Program-made: the position numbers and the translations under genes
Notes under the pieces: model-generated
What the model was told of the DNA's origin: nothing
What the model saw: the letters and a program-made list of their open reading frames with translations, nothing else
Databases searched by the model: none
Assembly (NCBI GenBank): GCA_002878035.1
Contig: PNIU01000021.1
Coordinates: 1-40,683, forward strand
Length of the DNA stretch: 40,683 nucleotides
Source: Sulfurihydrogenibium sp.
GTDB taxonomy: Bacteria > Aquificota > Aquificia > Aquificales > Hydrogenothermaceae
Direction of reading: 5' to 3'
Shown: positions 10,545 to 19,759 of the stretch, piece after piece
Layout of the letters: each line of letters starts with the position of its first letter
Position numbering within the stretch: the stretch's first letter is position 1

Positions 10545-10573
10545 TTGACAAAACTAATATAAAGTGTTATAAT
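10545..10573 (+). promoter_or_regulatory. Perfect consensus sigma70 promoter for the DUF505-like gene
   Basis: TTGACA (10545-10550), 17-nt spacer, TATAAT (10568-10573) with TG extended -10. Confidence 0.8.
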
Positions 10574-10608
10574 TTATAAAAAAAATTTAAAACAGAAGGA
10601 GGAAACGT

Positions 10609-12561
10609 ATGATTATCAGAAAAGAACACGCTTTAGCACTACTAAATGCAAAAGCACAGGAACAGAAAGGCTTAGCATGTCAAATCAGTGTAAGGTCGGA
10701 AGAAGAACCTTACATCGAACTTGAATTACAAAATCTTTTAGAGCAAGGTAAAAGTCCTATCGAGTACACCCTTACCTATTGGGGAAGAAACATAGTATAC
10801 CTTTTAGAAGAGATGATAAACAAAAACCTTATAAACCACCCATCACAGTGGGATGAAAGGTTTAGATGGATAGGTTCAGAAGTTATAGCAATGATAGAAT
10901 CAGCTATAAAAAACGGAGACCTTACCGGAGATGAAACTTTCGATGCGTTAAAAGAAAGAGGATTTGCAACAGAAGTTCACGAAGAGAAAAAAGGATGGCA
11001 GAAGAAAATAAATGAATATGCAAAAGCAGTTTATGAAATCTACTCTAACGCAAAACCAAGGTTAGAAATATCAAAAGAACTTGCTAACTACTTAATATCT
11101 CTACCACCTGGACCTGCTGAAACCAAAAACTTACCACAACATGGCAGATTTCCACTTTTACTTGAATCTATGAGATTAATATCTTTCTCCGTTCCAAAAT
11201 CTGACGTTTACACACTATCTGGTTTAGGTCAGGCAGTCCAAAAAACAGTCCAAACTATGGCACCATCTTTAGAAACCGTTATAAACGAAGACTATATGTA
11301 TTCTCTATTAAAGTTGTTAGACGTTGGCTTAGAAGGTCTTACTCAAGAACAGATAGAAGTTCTTGCAGAACTTGCATTCATAGATGCTGAAGGTAACATC
11401 TTACCAGCTGGAGAACATCTGTTGGAAGTTTATAAACTTTGGAGTGAAAAAGAATACAGACCTGTAAAAACCTTCGATATAGAAACGTTAGACCAAGAGA
11501 TTCTAAAAGGTATAGAAGCCATCTGGGAAAATAACAAGAGTAATCCAGATATTATTCCTACAGCGGAAGAGATAATTCACTTCCTAATGGAAAAACCTTT
11601 AAAAGATTACAAACATCTTCTCGCTTTCTATGGTAGAAAAATAAACCAAGCTATGGGTTATCAGAAAAAAGAAGAGTTAAAGAAAAAATGGTCAGAATTA
11701 CATACTATAGAACATCTATTTAAACACTTCTACGAAAAAGGAAACCAATGGTATGAAAAACTTTATGATACAGTAAAAGAATCCCTCTACACATTAGAGG
11801 CTTTTAACCTCATATCCTTGGAAGTAGATGAAAGAACAGGAAAACCAGTTTACGTTTTAACTGATTACGGTAAGAAAGTTTTAGAAGATATAAAAGAAAA
11901 AGGTGTAAGAGATATTACATCTACTGCGGTAAAAGCTATTACTATTACAAAAACACAATTCGGTTCTCCAAACTACCATTGGTATGAAGAAGCTTTAAAT
12001 CTACACTTAGTAGGTGGTGGATATCCAACAAAAACAGGTCTTCTATACGAAGAGCTTGCTTACAACATAAAAAGATTACCTCACCTAACAAGGTTTGAGC
12101 TTATGATTCTCCACAAACTACCAGAGTATGGCATATTCTTAAACGAAATATACAATCAGTTTGATGAAACCCTAAAAGAAGAAGTTCAGTATGGATTAAA
12201 TAAACTTGAAGCAAGAGGATTATTAGATATCCTTCCAAATAACGCTATAGTCTTAACAGAAGCCGGAAAACTTATAAAAAGAGCTGTTGCTGGAGTTCCC
12301 GAAGGTTTCGCACATCCAATAAACCCTATAATCGTCAGAATACTTATGGCTATAAAACAAGTTGGAAACTTATATGAAAAAGAGCAAAAAGTCAGAATAC
12401 TTCCTAAAAACTGGGCAGAAGCAATAAAAGTTTCAGGTTTAGACTCTGAAACCTTCGAAAAAGAAGTACATTTAGCAAGACTTGCAGGATACATAGGAAA
12501 AACCTCAATAACAGAAGCAGGTTTAGATATATTAAAAGCTGTAGAGCTTTTAAACCAGTAA
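10609..12561 (+). CDS. DUF505-family-like protein of unknown function with repeated winged-helix-like segments
   Basis: 650 aa; several L..LxxxGLI...LTxxGKxxL segments; resembles the DUF505 archaeal/Aquificales family (recognition from memory); RBS GGAGG. Confidence 0.6.
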   Translation: MIIRKEHALALLNAKAQEQKGLACQISVRSEEEPYIELELQNLLEQGKSPIEYTLTYWGRNIVYLLEEMINKNLINHPSQWDERFRWIGSEVIAMIESAIKNGDLTGDETFDALKERGFATEVHEEKKGWQKKINEYAKAVYEIYSNAKPRLEISKELANYLISLPPGPAETKNLPQHGRFPLLLESMRLISFSVPKSDVYTLSGLGQAVQKTVQTMAPSLETVINEDYMYSLLKLLDVGLEGLTQEQIEVLAELAFIDAEGNILPAGEHLLEVYKLWSEKEYRPVKTFDIETLDQEILKGIEAIWENNKSNPDIIPTAEEIIHFLMEKPLKDYKHLLAFYGRKINQAMGYQKKEELKKKWSELHTIEHLFKHFYEKGNQWYEKLYDTVKESLYTLEAFNLISLEVDERTGKPVYVLTDYGKKVLEDIKEKGVRDITSTAVKAITITKTQFGSPNYHWYEEALNLHLVGGGYPTKTGLLYEELAYNIKRLPHLTRFELMILHKLPEYGIFLNEIYNQFDETLKEEVQYGLNKLEARGLLDILPNNAIVLTEAGKLIKRAVAGVPEGFAHPINPIIVRILMAIKQVGNLYEKEQKVRILPKNWAEAIKVSGLDSETFEKEVHLARLAGYIGKTSITEAGLDILKAVELLNQ

Positions 12562-12575
12562 GATGTTTTTTTAGG

Positions 12576-12604
12576 TTGACAAATTAGAAATAGCACCCTA
12601 TGAT
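12576..12604 (+). promoter_or_regulatory. Promoter of the peroxiredoxin gene
   Basis: TTGACA (12576-12581), 17-nt spacer, TATGAT (12599-12604). Confidence 0.7.
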
Positions 12605-12610
12605 TAGTAA

Positions 12611-12630
12611 TAGTTCCTAATAAGGAACTA
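12611..12630. promoter_or_regulatory. Perfect 8-bp inverted repeat at the predicted peroxiredoxin transcription start
   Basis: TAGTTCCT-AATA-AGGAACTA. Confidence 0.6.
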
Positions 12631-12656
12631 AAAAACTTTTTCAGGGAGGTAGAAAG

Positions 12657-13298
12657 ATGGAAGGAAGAATTCCAGTGTTAGGAGAAAAGCTTGAAAACAG
12701 ACAGGTAAAAACAACCCACGGTGTAATCAATTTTCCAGATGATTACAAAGGAAAATGGGTTGTACTTTTCAGCCACCCAGCCGACTTTACACCTGTTTGT
12801 ACTACAGAGTTTGTAGCGTTCCAAAAGAGAATAGACCAGTTTAAAGAGTTAAACTGTGAACTTATTGGCCTCTCTATAGACCAAGTTTTCTCCCATATTA
12901 AGTGGGTAGAGTGGATTAAAGAAAAACTTGGCGTAGAGATTACGTTCCCTATCATAGCAGACGATATGGGAGAAATTGCTAAATCTCTTGGAATGATAAG
13001 CCCTTACAAGGGAACAAACACTGTAAGAGCAGTGTTTGTATTAGACCCAGAAGGAACAATCAGACTTATACTCTACTATCCACAAGAGATAGGAAGAAAC
13101 ATAGACGAGATAATAAGAGCAGTCAAAGCTCTTCAAGTATCAGACGCTAACAAAGTAGCAATACCTGCTAACTGGCCTAACAACGAACTTATAAAGGACG
13201 AAGTAATCATTCCACCAGCATCAGACGTAAAAACAGCTGCAGAAAGACCTAAACAGTATGACTGCTTTGACTGGTGGTTCTGCCACAAAAAAATCTAA
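12657..13298 (+). CDS. Peroxiredoxin (AhpC/TSA, Prx6-type)
   Basis: [14 protein letters not shown] active site; C-terminal CFDWWFC. Confidence 0.93.
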   Translation: MEGRIPVLGEKLENRQVKTTHGVINFPDDYKGKWVVLFSHPADFTPVCTTEFVAFQKRIDQFKELNCELIGLSIDQVFSHIKWVEWIKEKLGVEITFPIIADDMGEIAKSLGMISPYKGTNTVRAVFVLDPEGTIRLILYYPQEIGRNIDEIIRAVKALQVSDANKVAIPANWPNNELIKDEVIIPPASDVKTAAERPKQYDCFDWWFCHKKI

Positions 13299-13304
13299 TA
13301 TAAA

Positions 13305-13333
13305 CAAAGCCCCATTTCCCAAGGGGGTTTTTT
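13305..13333 (+). terminator. Rho-independent terminator after peroxiredoxin
   Basis: AAAGCCCC-ATTTCCCAA-GGGGGTTTTTT. Confidence 0.7.
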
Positions 13334-13342
13334 AAAAAAATG

Positions 13343-13370
13343 TTGCAAAATTTTAAGAGTATGTTATAAT
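13343..13370 (+). promoter_or_regulatory. Promoter for tRNA-Asn (and probably ppa)
   Basis: TTGCAA, 16-nt spacer, TATAAT preceded by TG (extended -10). Confidence 0.6.
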
Positions 13371-13383
13371 ATTTATCACTAAT

Positions 13384-13456
13384 TCCCGAGTAGCTCAGCT
13401 GGCAGAGCGGTCGGCTGTTAACCGACTGGTCGGGGGTTCGAATCCCTCCTCGGGAG
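13384..13456 (+). tRNA. tRNA-Asn (GTT)
   Basis: Cloverleaf: acceptor TCCCGAG/CTCGGGA, loop CTGTTAA, GGTTCGAATCC T arm; CCA not encoded. Confidence 0.96.
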
Positions 13457-13497
13457 CTTCTTATCTATAACCTTTTCTTAAAATCAAGGGGGCAAGA

Positions 13498-14025
13498 ATG
13501 GATTTAAAGAAAATTCCAGCAGGTAAAAATCCACCTGAAGATATTTATGTGGTAATAGAAATACCTCAAGGAAGTGGTATAAAGTATGAAGTTGATAAAG
13601 AGAGTGGAGCAGTTTTTGTAGATAGGTTTTTGTTTACGGCTATGTATTATCCATTTAACTACGGTTTTATACCAAATACCTTAGCCGATGATGGAGACCC
13701 TACAGACGTTTTAGTCATATCAAGAGAGCCTGTGTTTCCGGGAAGTGTTATAAGAGCAAGACCTATAGGAATGCTTGAGATGGAAGATGAAGAAGGTATT
13801 GATACAAAAATTATAGCTGTTCCAGTATCAAAATTAGATAAAACTTTTGAAAATATAAAGGAAGTAAGCGATTTACCACAAGCTACTTTAGACAAAATAA
13901 AGCACTTTTTTGAACATTACAAAGAGCTTGAATCTGGTAAGTGGGTTAAGGTAAAATCTTTTAAAGACTCTAATGCAGCGAAAGAAGATATTACAAAAGC
14001 CATTCAAAACTTTAAAAACACTTGA
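13498..14025 (+). CDS. ppa: Inorganic pyrophosphatase (family I)
   Basis: [41 protein letters not shown]. Confidence 0.96.
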   Translation: MDLKKIPAGKNPPEDIYVVIEIPQGSGIKYEVDKESGAVFVDRFLFTAMYYPFNYGFIPNTLADDGDPTDVLVISREPVFPGSVIRARPIGMLEMEDEEGIDTKIIAVPVSKLDKTFENIKEVSDLPQATLDKIKHFFEHYKELESGKWVKVKSFKDSNAAKEDITKAIQNFKNT

Positions 14026-14050
14026 CTAAAAACCGAAAAATGTATATAAT
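14022..14050 (+). promoter_or_regulatory. Promoter of the tRNA-Pro/Arg/fMet cluster, overlapping the ppa stop codon
   Basis: TTGACT (14022-14027), 17-nt spacer, TATAAT (14045-14050). Confidence 0.75.
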
Positions 14051-14068
14051 ATATATCTCTTTTGAATA

Positions 14069-14141
14069 CGGAGTGTAGCTCAGGTGGGAGAGCACGTGCC
14101 TTGGGAGCACGGGGTCGCAGGTTCAAGTCCTGCCACTCCGA
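14069..14141 (+). tRNA. tRNA-Pro (TGG)
   Basis: Acceptor CGGAGTG/CACTCCG; anticodon loop CTTGGGA. Confidence 0.95.
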
Positions 14142-14155
14142 CTATTAACTAAGGC

Positions 14156-14229
<74 letters not shown>

Positions 14230-14236
14230 CTAACAT

Positions 14237-14905
<669 letters not shown>

Positions 14906-14906
14906 G

Positions 14907-15347
14907 CTATTTACCTATATGACTCCATATCTCATTATCTATGTTATGAAGAACATACTCCGGTGCTTTTATCTTTACTACGTATCTTCCCCCGACGTTA
15001 AGTATGTTGCCATTTTCATCTTTTTCAAAAACAGCGTCTATAACAAGTTCTTTTCCTTTATAAACTCTAAATCCATCTGGTAACTCTTCTATCCTATCAA
15101 AACGTAACATGTTTGACTGTTTTTGAAGTATATCTTTTATCATCTCTTTGTTAGGAAAAGATACGATTCTCTCCGACATCTGCTCGTTATAATACTTATC
15201 GTTAAACCAAACAAGTATTGCAAAAACGATAATAGTTAAATCAAGAAATCCAAACGTTAAAGAATACTTAACGTTGTTTTGTATGAGAAAAAATACCGTT
15301 AAAAAAGTCAAAATAGTTATTGTAGAAAGAGTTACTTTTTTTACCAT
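14907..15347 (-). CDS. Membrane protein of unknown function (2 TM helices)
   Basis: ORF with N-terminal hydrophobic helices, 1-nt gap to the kinase-like gene. Confidence 0.6.
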   Translation of the reverse strand: MVKKVTLSTITILTFLTVFFLIQNNVKYSLTFGFLDLTIIVFAILVWFNDKYYNEQMSERIVSFPNKEMIKDILQKQSNMLRFDRIEELPDGFRVYKGKELVIDAVFEKDENGNILNVGGRYVVKIKAPEYVLHNIDNEIWSHIGK

Positions 15348-15354
15348 GTTAAAC

Positions 15355-15975
15355 CTACTGTTTTATTATTTCTGTATTTTTCGGTAGTTTAAAATCTATG
15401 TTTAAGGCGGTGTTGTAATACTTAAAGTTCTCAAAAGTAATCTCTATTTTGTTTCCATCGTTATCTAAAGCAGTTATAGATTTTGGTATGTAAGTTACTT
15501 TTTCTAATGTAATTTGAATGGATTTTACATCATCTTGAGTTTTTGGTTTTAGGTCTAATACAACGTATTTATCACTTTCTTTTAGGGTTGATACTGAGAA
15601 TATTCTATCAATTGGTTTATTTTCTACAAAGATACTTATAACGTCCGTAATGAGTAAACTGTTTTGAGGAGAAGTTATAACTGCCTGATTTTCTTCTTTG
15701 TTGTATAAAACGATTTTTTCTTTGTTCATAAAAATGGTCTGTTGGTAAGGTTTTTGGTAATCTATCTTTACAGTTAAGGGTTTTGTTGCCTTAACTTCTG
15801 CTACAAACACATCTGGATTCTTAAAACCGGCTTGGTAAGTCTTTTGTGTTATTCTGGCTTCAAAGCCTTTTGAGTTGGAAACAATTTTTTGAAAGTTATA
15901 AAGAAAATCACTTGCAAAAGAAAAGTTAAAAACGATAAAAAGGAAAAGAAGAAAAGCTTTCATCAGTATAACCAC
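15355..15975 (-). CDS. lolA: Outer-membrane lipoprotein carrier LolA-like protein
   Basis: Signal peptide; KGFEARITQKTYQ...KIDYQKPYQQTIFMNKEKIVLYN fold signature. Confidence 0.75.
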   Translation of the reverse strand: MVILMKAFLLFLFIVFNFSFASDFLYNFQKIVSNSKGFEARITQKTYQAGFKNPDVFVAEVKATKPLTVKIDYQKPYQQTIFMNKEKIVLYNKEENQAVITSPQNSLLITDVISIFVENKPIDRIFSVSTLKESDKYVVLDLKPKTQDDVKSIQITLEKVTYIPKSITALDNDGNKIEITFENFKYYNTALNIDFKLPKNTEIIKQ

Positions 15976-16772
15976 ATAGCTAATTTTTTTCTGTATTCTT
16001 TTGTTAGAGGATGGGATTCTCCTAAGAGAGTGAAAATTGATACCATAGCTTTTCTTGCTCCATCATCTTTAAACTTTCTATCCTGCTTTACTATCTCTAA
16101 AAATAGTTTTAAAGCCTCTTCGTAGTTTTCTTCAACTGCATAGCAGGACGCTTTTGCAAACATTTTTTCAAGTTCTGTATTTGTATTTGTGTTTTCACAC
16201 TCTTTCTTTAACTCTATAAACTCTTTTAGTGCCTGTGCTTGAGAGAAATATTCTTTATCGTACTCTTTTATCCTGTTTAAGAGTTTTTCTGCTTCTTCAA
16301 GATGGTTAGTTTTTATCATAAATCTTGCAGCTTCAAGGATTAGTTTTTTGTTTTCAGGATACTTTTCTACGGCTTCTTTGTAAAGTTGGTAAGCTCCTTC
16401 TCTGTTACCAGTAAGTATCATCATATTTGCGTCTTCTATAATTTTATCAGCTTGGGATTTTACATATTTACTGATTATGTTTCTTACCTGACTTTCAGGT
16501 AGTGCTCCAACAAACTTATCTACAACTTTTCCATCTTTTACTATCCTTACGTCCGGTATACCATGGACTCCAAACTCTTGGGCTATATCTGGGTTTTCGT
16601 CTGTATTAACTTTTGCAAGTATAAATCCAAACTCGTTAGATAGTTTTTCAAGGATTGGTTTTAAAGCTCTACAAGGACCACACCACGGTGCCCAAAAATC
16701 GATAACAACTACGTTTTCATAAGATTTTTCAATAACTTCAGAAAAGTTTTCAGAGTTTACATCTATTATCAT
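15963..16772 (-). CDS. Thioredoxin domain fused to TPR-like helical region (CnoX/YbbN-like)
   Basis: VVIDFWAPWCGPCRALKPIL; tetratricopeptide-like C-terminal half. Confidence 0.88.
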   Translation of the reverse strand: MIIDVNSENFSEVIEKSYENVVVIDFWAPWCGPCRALKPILEKLSNEFGFILAKVNTDENPDIAQEFGVHGIPDVRIVKDGKVVDKFVGALPESQVRNIISKYVKSQADKIIEDANMMILTGNREGAYQLYKEAVEKYPENKKLILEAARFMIKTNHLEEAEKLLNRIKEYDKEYFSQAQALKEFIELKKECENTNTNTELEKMFAKASCYAVEENYEEALKLFLEIVKQDRKFKDDGARKAMVSIFTLLGESHPLTKEYRKKLAMWLY

Positions 16773-16840
16773 CTTTACGTCCTCCTAACTTTTATAAAAA
16801 GTTACTCATATTATTTATTATAACCATTTTTAATCTTACT

Positions 16841-17251
16841 TCAACTATTCAAAAAGTCTTTGATAATCTTAGCATGGTCAAAAACGAGTTTCTCAAATGG
16901 TATCTCTTCAAGTTTATACACAAAAGCTTTTTTTGCATCATCTTTACCAACAGGTTCTCCGTAGGCTTTACAGATAAAAACAACCGACACAGTATGAAAC
17001 CTTGGGTCTCTGTCTGGTTTTGAGTAAACGTTAAAGAGTCTTACTATCTCTACATCTAAATTTATCTCTTCTTTCATCTCTCTTTTTAGTGCATCTTCTA
17101 CGCTTTCTCCTATATCTACAAATCCTCCGGGGAGTGCAAGACCGTAAGGTGGATTTTTCCTTTCTATAAGAACTATCCCTTTAAACCTGTCTTCGTTATC
17201 AAAGATTTTAACTATTCCATCTACAGCTACAAAAGGTGTTTTTATAGGCAT
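16841..17251 (-). CDS. NUDIX hydrolase
   Basis: Nudix box [24 protein letters not shown]. Confidence 0.92.
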   Translation of the reverse strand: MPIKTPFVAVDGIVKIFDNEDRFKGIVLIERKNPPYGLALPGGFVDIGESVEDALKREMKEEINLDVEIVRLFNVYSKPDRDPRFHTVSVVFICKAYGEPVGKDDAKKAFVYKLEEIPFEKLVFDHAKIIKDFLNS

Positions 17252-17252
17252 T

Positions 17253-18728
17253 TTAAAGCTCCTTGAGAATTTCTTCTATAACTTCTCTGTCGTCAAAGTG
17301 TAAAACTTTATCTTTTACTATCTGGTAAGTTTCATGTCCTTTCCCTGCAACCAGTACAATATCGTTATCTTTTGCTATTTTTACTGCTTTTTCTATAGCT
17401 TTTCTTCTATCTTCTTCGATTATTACCTTTGATTTGTCTGTTATACCTTCCAGAATGTCGTTTATTATATCCATAGGTTCTTCATCTCTTGGGTTGTCCG
17501 ATGTTAAAATGACTATATCAGACAGTCTTTCTGCAACGTTTCCCATCAACGGTCTTTTAGTTTTATCTCTGTTTCCTCCTGCTCCAAAGACCGTAATTAT
17601 TCTGTTTTGTTTTATAGCGTTTAGAGATTTTAGTATGTTTTCCAATGCGTCGGGAGTATGGGCGTAATCTACCACACATATAAAGTTCTTACCTTCTACT
17701 ACTTCAAACCTTCCTTTTATCGGTTTAAGTTTTTGGGTGGCTTCTACCAGAAAGTCTAACTCAAAGTTATCTTTTATCAGTAAAGATACTGCACTTGCTA
17801 TGTTTAGTATGTTAAAAAATCCTCTTAAATTTGTTTTAAAGGTTAAATCTTTACCTTGGTAATAAGCTGTAAACTCTGTTTGAAACAGGGAAAGTTTGTA
17901 ATCTTTTATTCTGAAATCTCCATTTTCTAAGCCGTAAGTTATCGTATCTATTTTATCTTTAAAGTCTTGGTAAATTCTTTTACCGTAAGGGTCGTCTAAG
18001 TTAATGCTTGCGATAGCGTTAGGGTTAAAAAGTTGTATCTGGTTAAAAAACTCTCTTTTTGCTAAGAAGTAGTTTTCCATGGTTTTGTGATAGTCAAGGT
18101 GGTCTTGTGTTAGGTTTGTAAACACTCCTCCACGGAAGATTGTAGAGTAAACTCTAAGTTGGTCTGCTGCGTGAGATGAAACTTCGGCAACTACTACGTT
18201 AGCTCCTTTGTCTTTCATTGTTTTTAATGTTTTAAACCATTCTATAGGGTCTGGTGTTGTATGACCTGAAGATATAACTTCGTCAGCAACTCTGTAGTTT
18301 ATGGTTCCTATAACACCTACTTTGTAGCCTGCCATCTCGTAGTATTGTGCTAAAAGGTTAGAAACTGTTGTCTTTCCGTTGGTTCCTGTTATTCCTAAAA
18401 TTTTTATACTTTTTGATGGTTCGTCGTAAAATTTGTTGGCTGCTATAGCAAGGCTTTTTCTTGTATTTTCTGAAAATACGATGTTTACGTCAGGAAAGCT
18501 TTTTTTTATTTTTTCTGCCAATTCTGGCTGTTGTATAAAAACGGTTGTAGCTCCTTTTTTTATGGCTTCTTCTACAAAGTTATGACCGTCAAACTTTGTC
18601 CCTTTTATAGCAAAAAAGGCGTAATCTTTATCTACTTTTTCTGTGTTGTTGCTTATACCTTTAACAATCTGGCTTTTTCCTTGGTGGATTATCTTTTCAT
18701 CGGTTATTAAGTCTTGAAGTTTTTTCAT
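17253..18728 (-). CDS. murE: UDP-N-acetylmuramoyl-tripeptide synthetase MurE
   Basis: [58 protein letters not shown]. Confidence 0.96.
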   Translation of the reverse strand: MKKLQDLITDEKIIHQGKSQIVKGISNNTEKVDKDYAFFAIKGTKFDGHNFVEEAIKKGATTVFIQQPELAEKIKKSFPDVNIVFSENTRKSLAIAANKFYDEPSKSIKILGITGTNGKTTVSNLLAQYYEMAGYKVGVIGTINYRVADEVISSGHTTPDPIEWFKTLKTMKDKGANVVVAEVSSHAADQLRVYSTIFRGGVFTNLTQDHLDYHKTMENYFLAKREFFNQIQLFNPNAIASINLDDPYGKRIYQDFKDKIDTITYGLENGDFRIKDYKLSLFQTEFTAYYQGKDLTFKTNLRGFFNILNIASAVSLLIKDNFELDFLVEATQKLKPIKGRFEVVEGKNFICVVDYAHTPDALENILKSLNAIKQNRIITVFGAGGNRDKTKRPLMGNVAERLSDIVILTSDNPRDEEPMDIINDILEGITDKSKVIIEEDRRKAIEKAVKIAKDNDIVLVAGKGHETYQIVKDKVLHFDDREVIEEILKEL

Positions 18729-18731
18729 TGT

Positions 18732-19652
18732 TTAAATCTCTAACATTTTTTCGATGGTTAGTTTAACGCATTCTCCAAGGGCTTTTAGGTTGTAGCCTCC
18801 TTCCAACATAAAAAGGAAGGGTACATTTTTTGTTTTGAGTATAGCCTCTACTATACTACCTACACCTTCTGTTGTTACTTCAAGGTATGTTAACGGGTCG
18901 TCTTCGTGAAGGTCGTAGCCTGCAGATACGAGTATTATGTCTGGATTAAACTTTTGGATTAAAGGTGGTAAAACTTCCTGATAAACATGTAGGTAAACAT
19001 CATCTCCTGTTCCTGCTGGTAGGGGAACGTTGTAAGTATAACCGTAACCTTTACCTGCTCCTTTCTCATCTTTTGAACCGGTTCCCGGATAAAAAGGATA
19101 CTCATGGGTTGAAAAGTAAAACACAGTATCATCTTCATAGAACGCTTTTTGGGTGCCGTTTCCGTGGTGGGCGTCAAAATCTATGATAAAAACCTTTTCA
19201 AAACCTTGTAGCTGTGCGTATCTTGCAGCTATGGCAATGTTGTTGAATAAACAGAATCCCATGGCTTTATCTTTCTCGGCGTGATGTCCCGGTGGTCTAA
19301 CTGCACAGAAGACTCTCTCAACTTCTCCAGATTTTATTTTGTCTATAGCTTCTAATCCTGCTCCAACTGCCATAACTGCTGCATTGTAAGATTGTGGACC
19401 AACTCCGGTATCAGGGTCTAAATAACCACCACCAGCATAACAAAAATCCATTATCTCCTGTGGATAATAAGTATCGTGTATAAGCGTAATCTCTTTAACC
19501 GTTGCCCTTCTTGGTTGAATGTAGATAAGTTTATCTTTTATAGGCTCTAAATGTTTGTTTATCGATATAAGCCTATCCGGTGATTCAGGGTGTTCTTTGC
19601 CAGTATCATGTTCCAAATACACATCATCGTAAACATAGCCTACTTTTTTCAT
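18732..19652 (-). CDS. Histone-deacetylase-family (acetoin utilization AcuC-like) hydrolase
   Basis: VRPPGHHAEKDKAMGFCLFNNIAIAA, FDAHHGNGTQ, VSAGYDLHEDDPL, LEGGYN. Confidence 0.92.
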   Translation of the reverse strand: MKKVGYVYDDVYLEHDTGKEHPESPDRLISINKHLEPIKDKLIYIQPRRATVKEITLIHDTYYPQEIMDFCYAGGGYLDPDTGVGPQSYNAAVMAVGAGLEAIDKIKSGEVERVFCAVRPPGHHAEKDKAMGFCLFNNIAIAARYAQLQGFEKVFIIDFDAHHGNGTQKAFYEDDTVFYFSTHEYPFYPGTGSKDEKGAGKGYGYTYNVPLPAGTGDDVYLHVYQEVLPPLIQKFNPDIILVSAGYDLHEDDPLTYLEVTTEGVGSIVEAILKTKNVPFLFMLEGGYNLKALGECVKLTIEKMLEI

Positions 19653-19681
19653 CTATTACAACCTCCGTCAGAATTAGATAA

Positions 19682-19690
19682 ATTTTACCA
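19682..19690 (-). promoter_or_regulatory. Extended -10 element for the HDAC-family gene
   Basis: Minus-strand TGGTAAAAT. Confidence 0.45.
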
Positions 19691-19712
19691 TAACGTTAAA
19701 AAATTAAATCAG

Positions 19713-19721
19713 TGTTAAAAT
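19713..19721 (+). promoter_or_regulatory. Extended -10 element for der
   Basis: TGTTAAAAT. Confidence 0.45.
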
Positions 19722-19759
19722 ATTTAAAAAAATAAAAACCCTTTTATCAAGGAGAAAAA

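Noticed and set aside
12186-12955. Minus ORFs 12186-12596 and 12743-12955
   Set aside because: Antisense to the DUF505-like and peroxiredoxin genes; no independent coding signature.
18959-19186. Small ORFs on both strands inside the HDAC-family gene
   Set aside because: Shadow ORFs of a strongly conserved gene.
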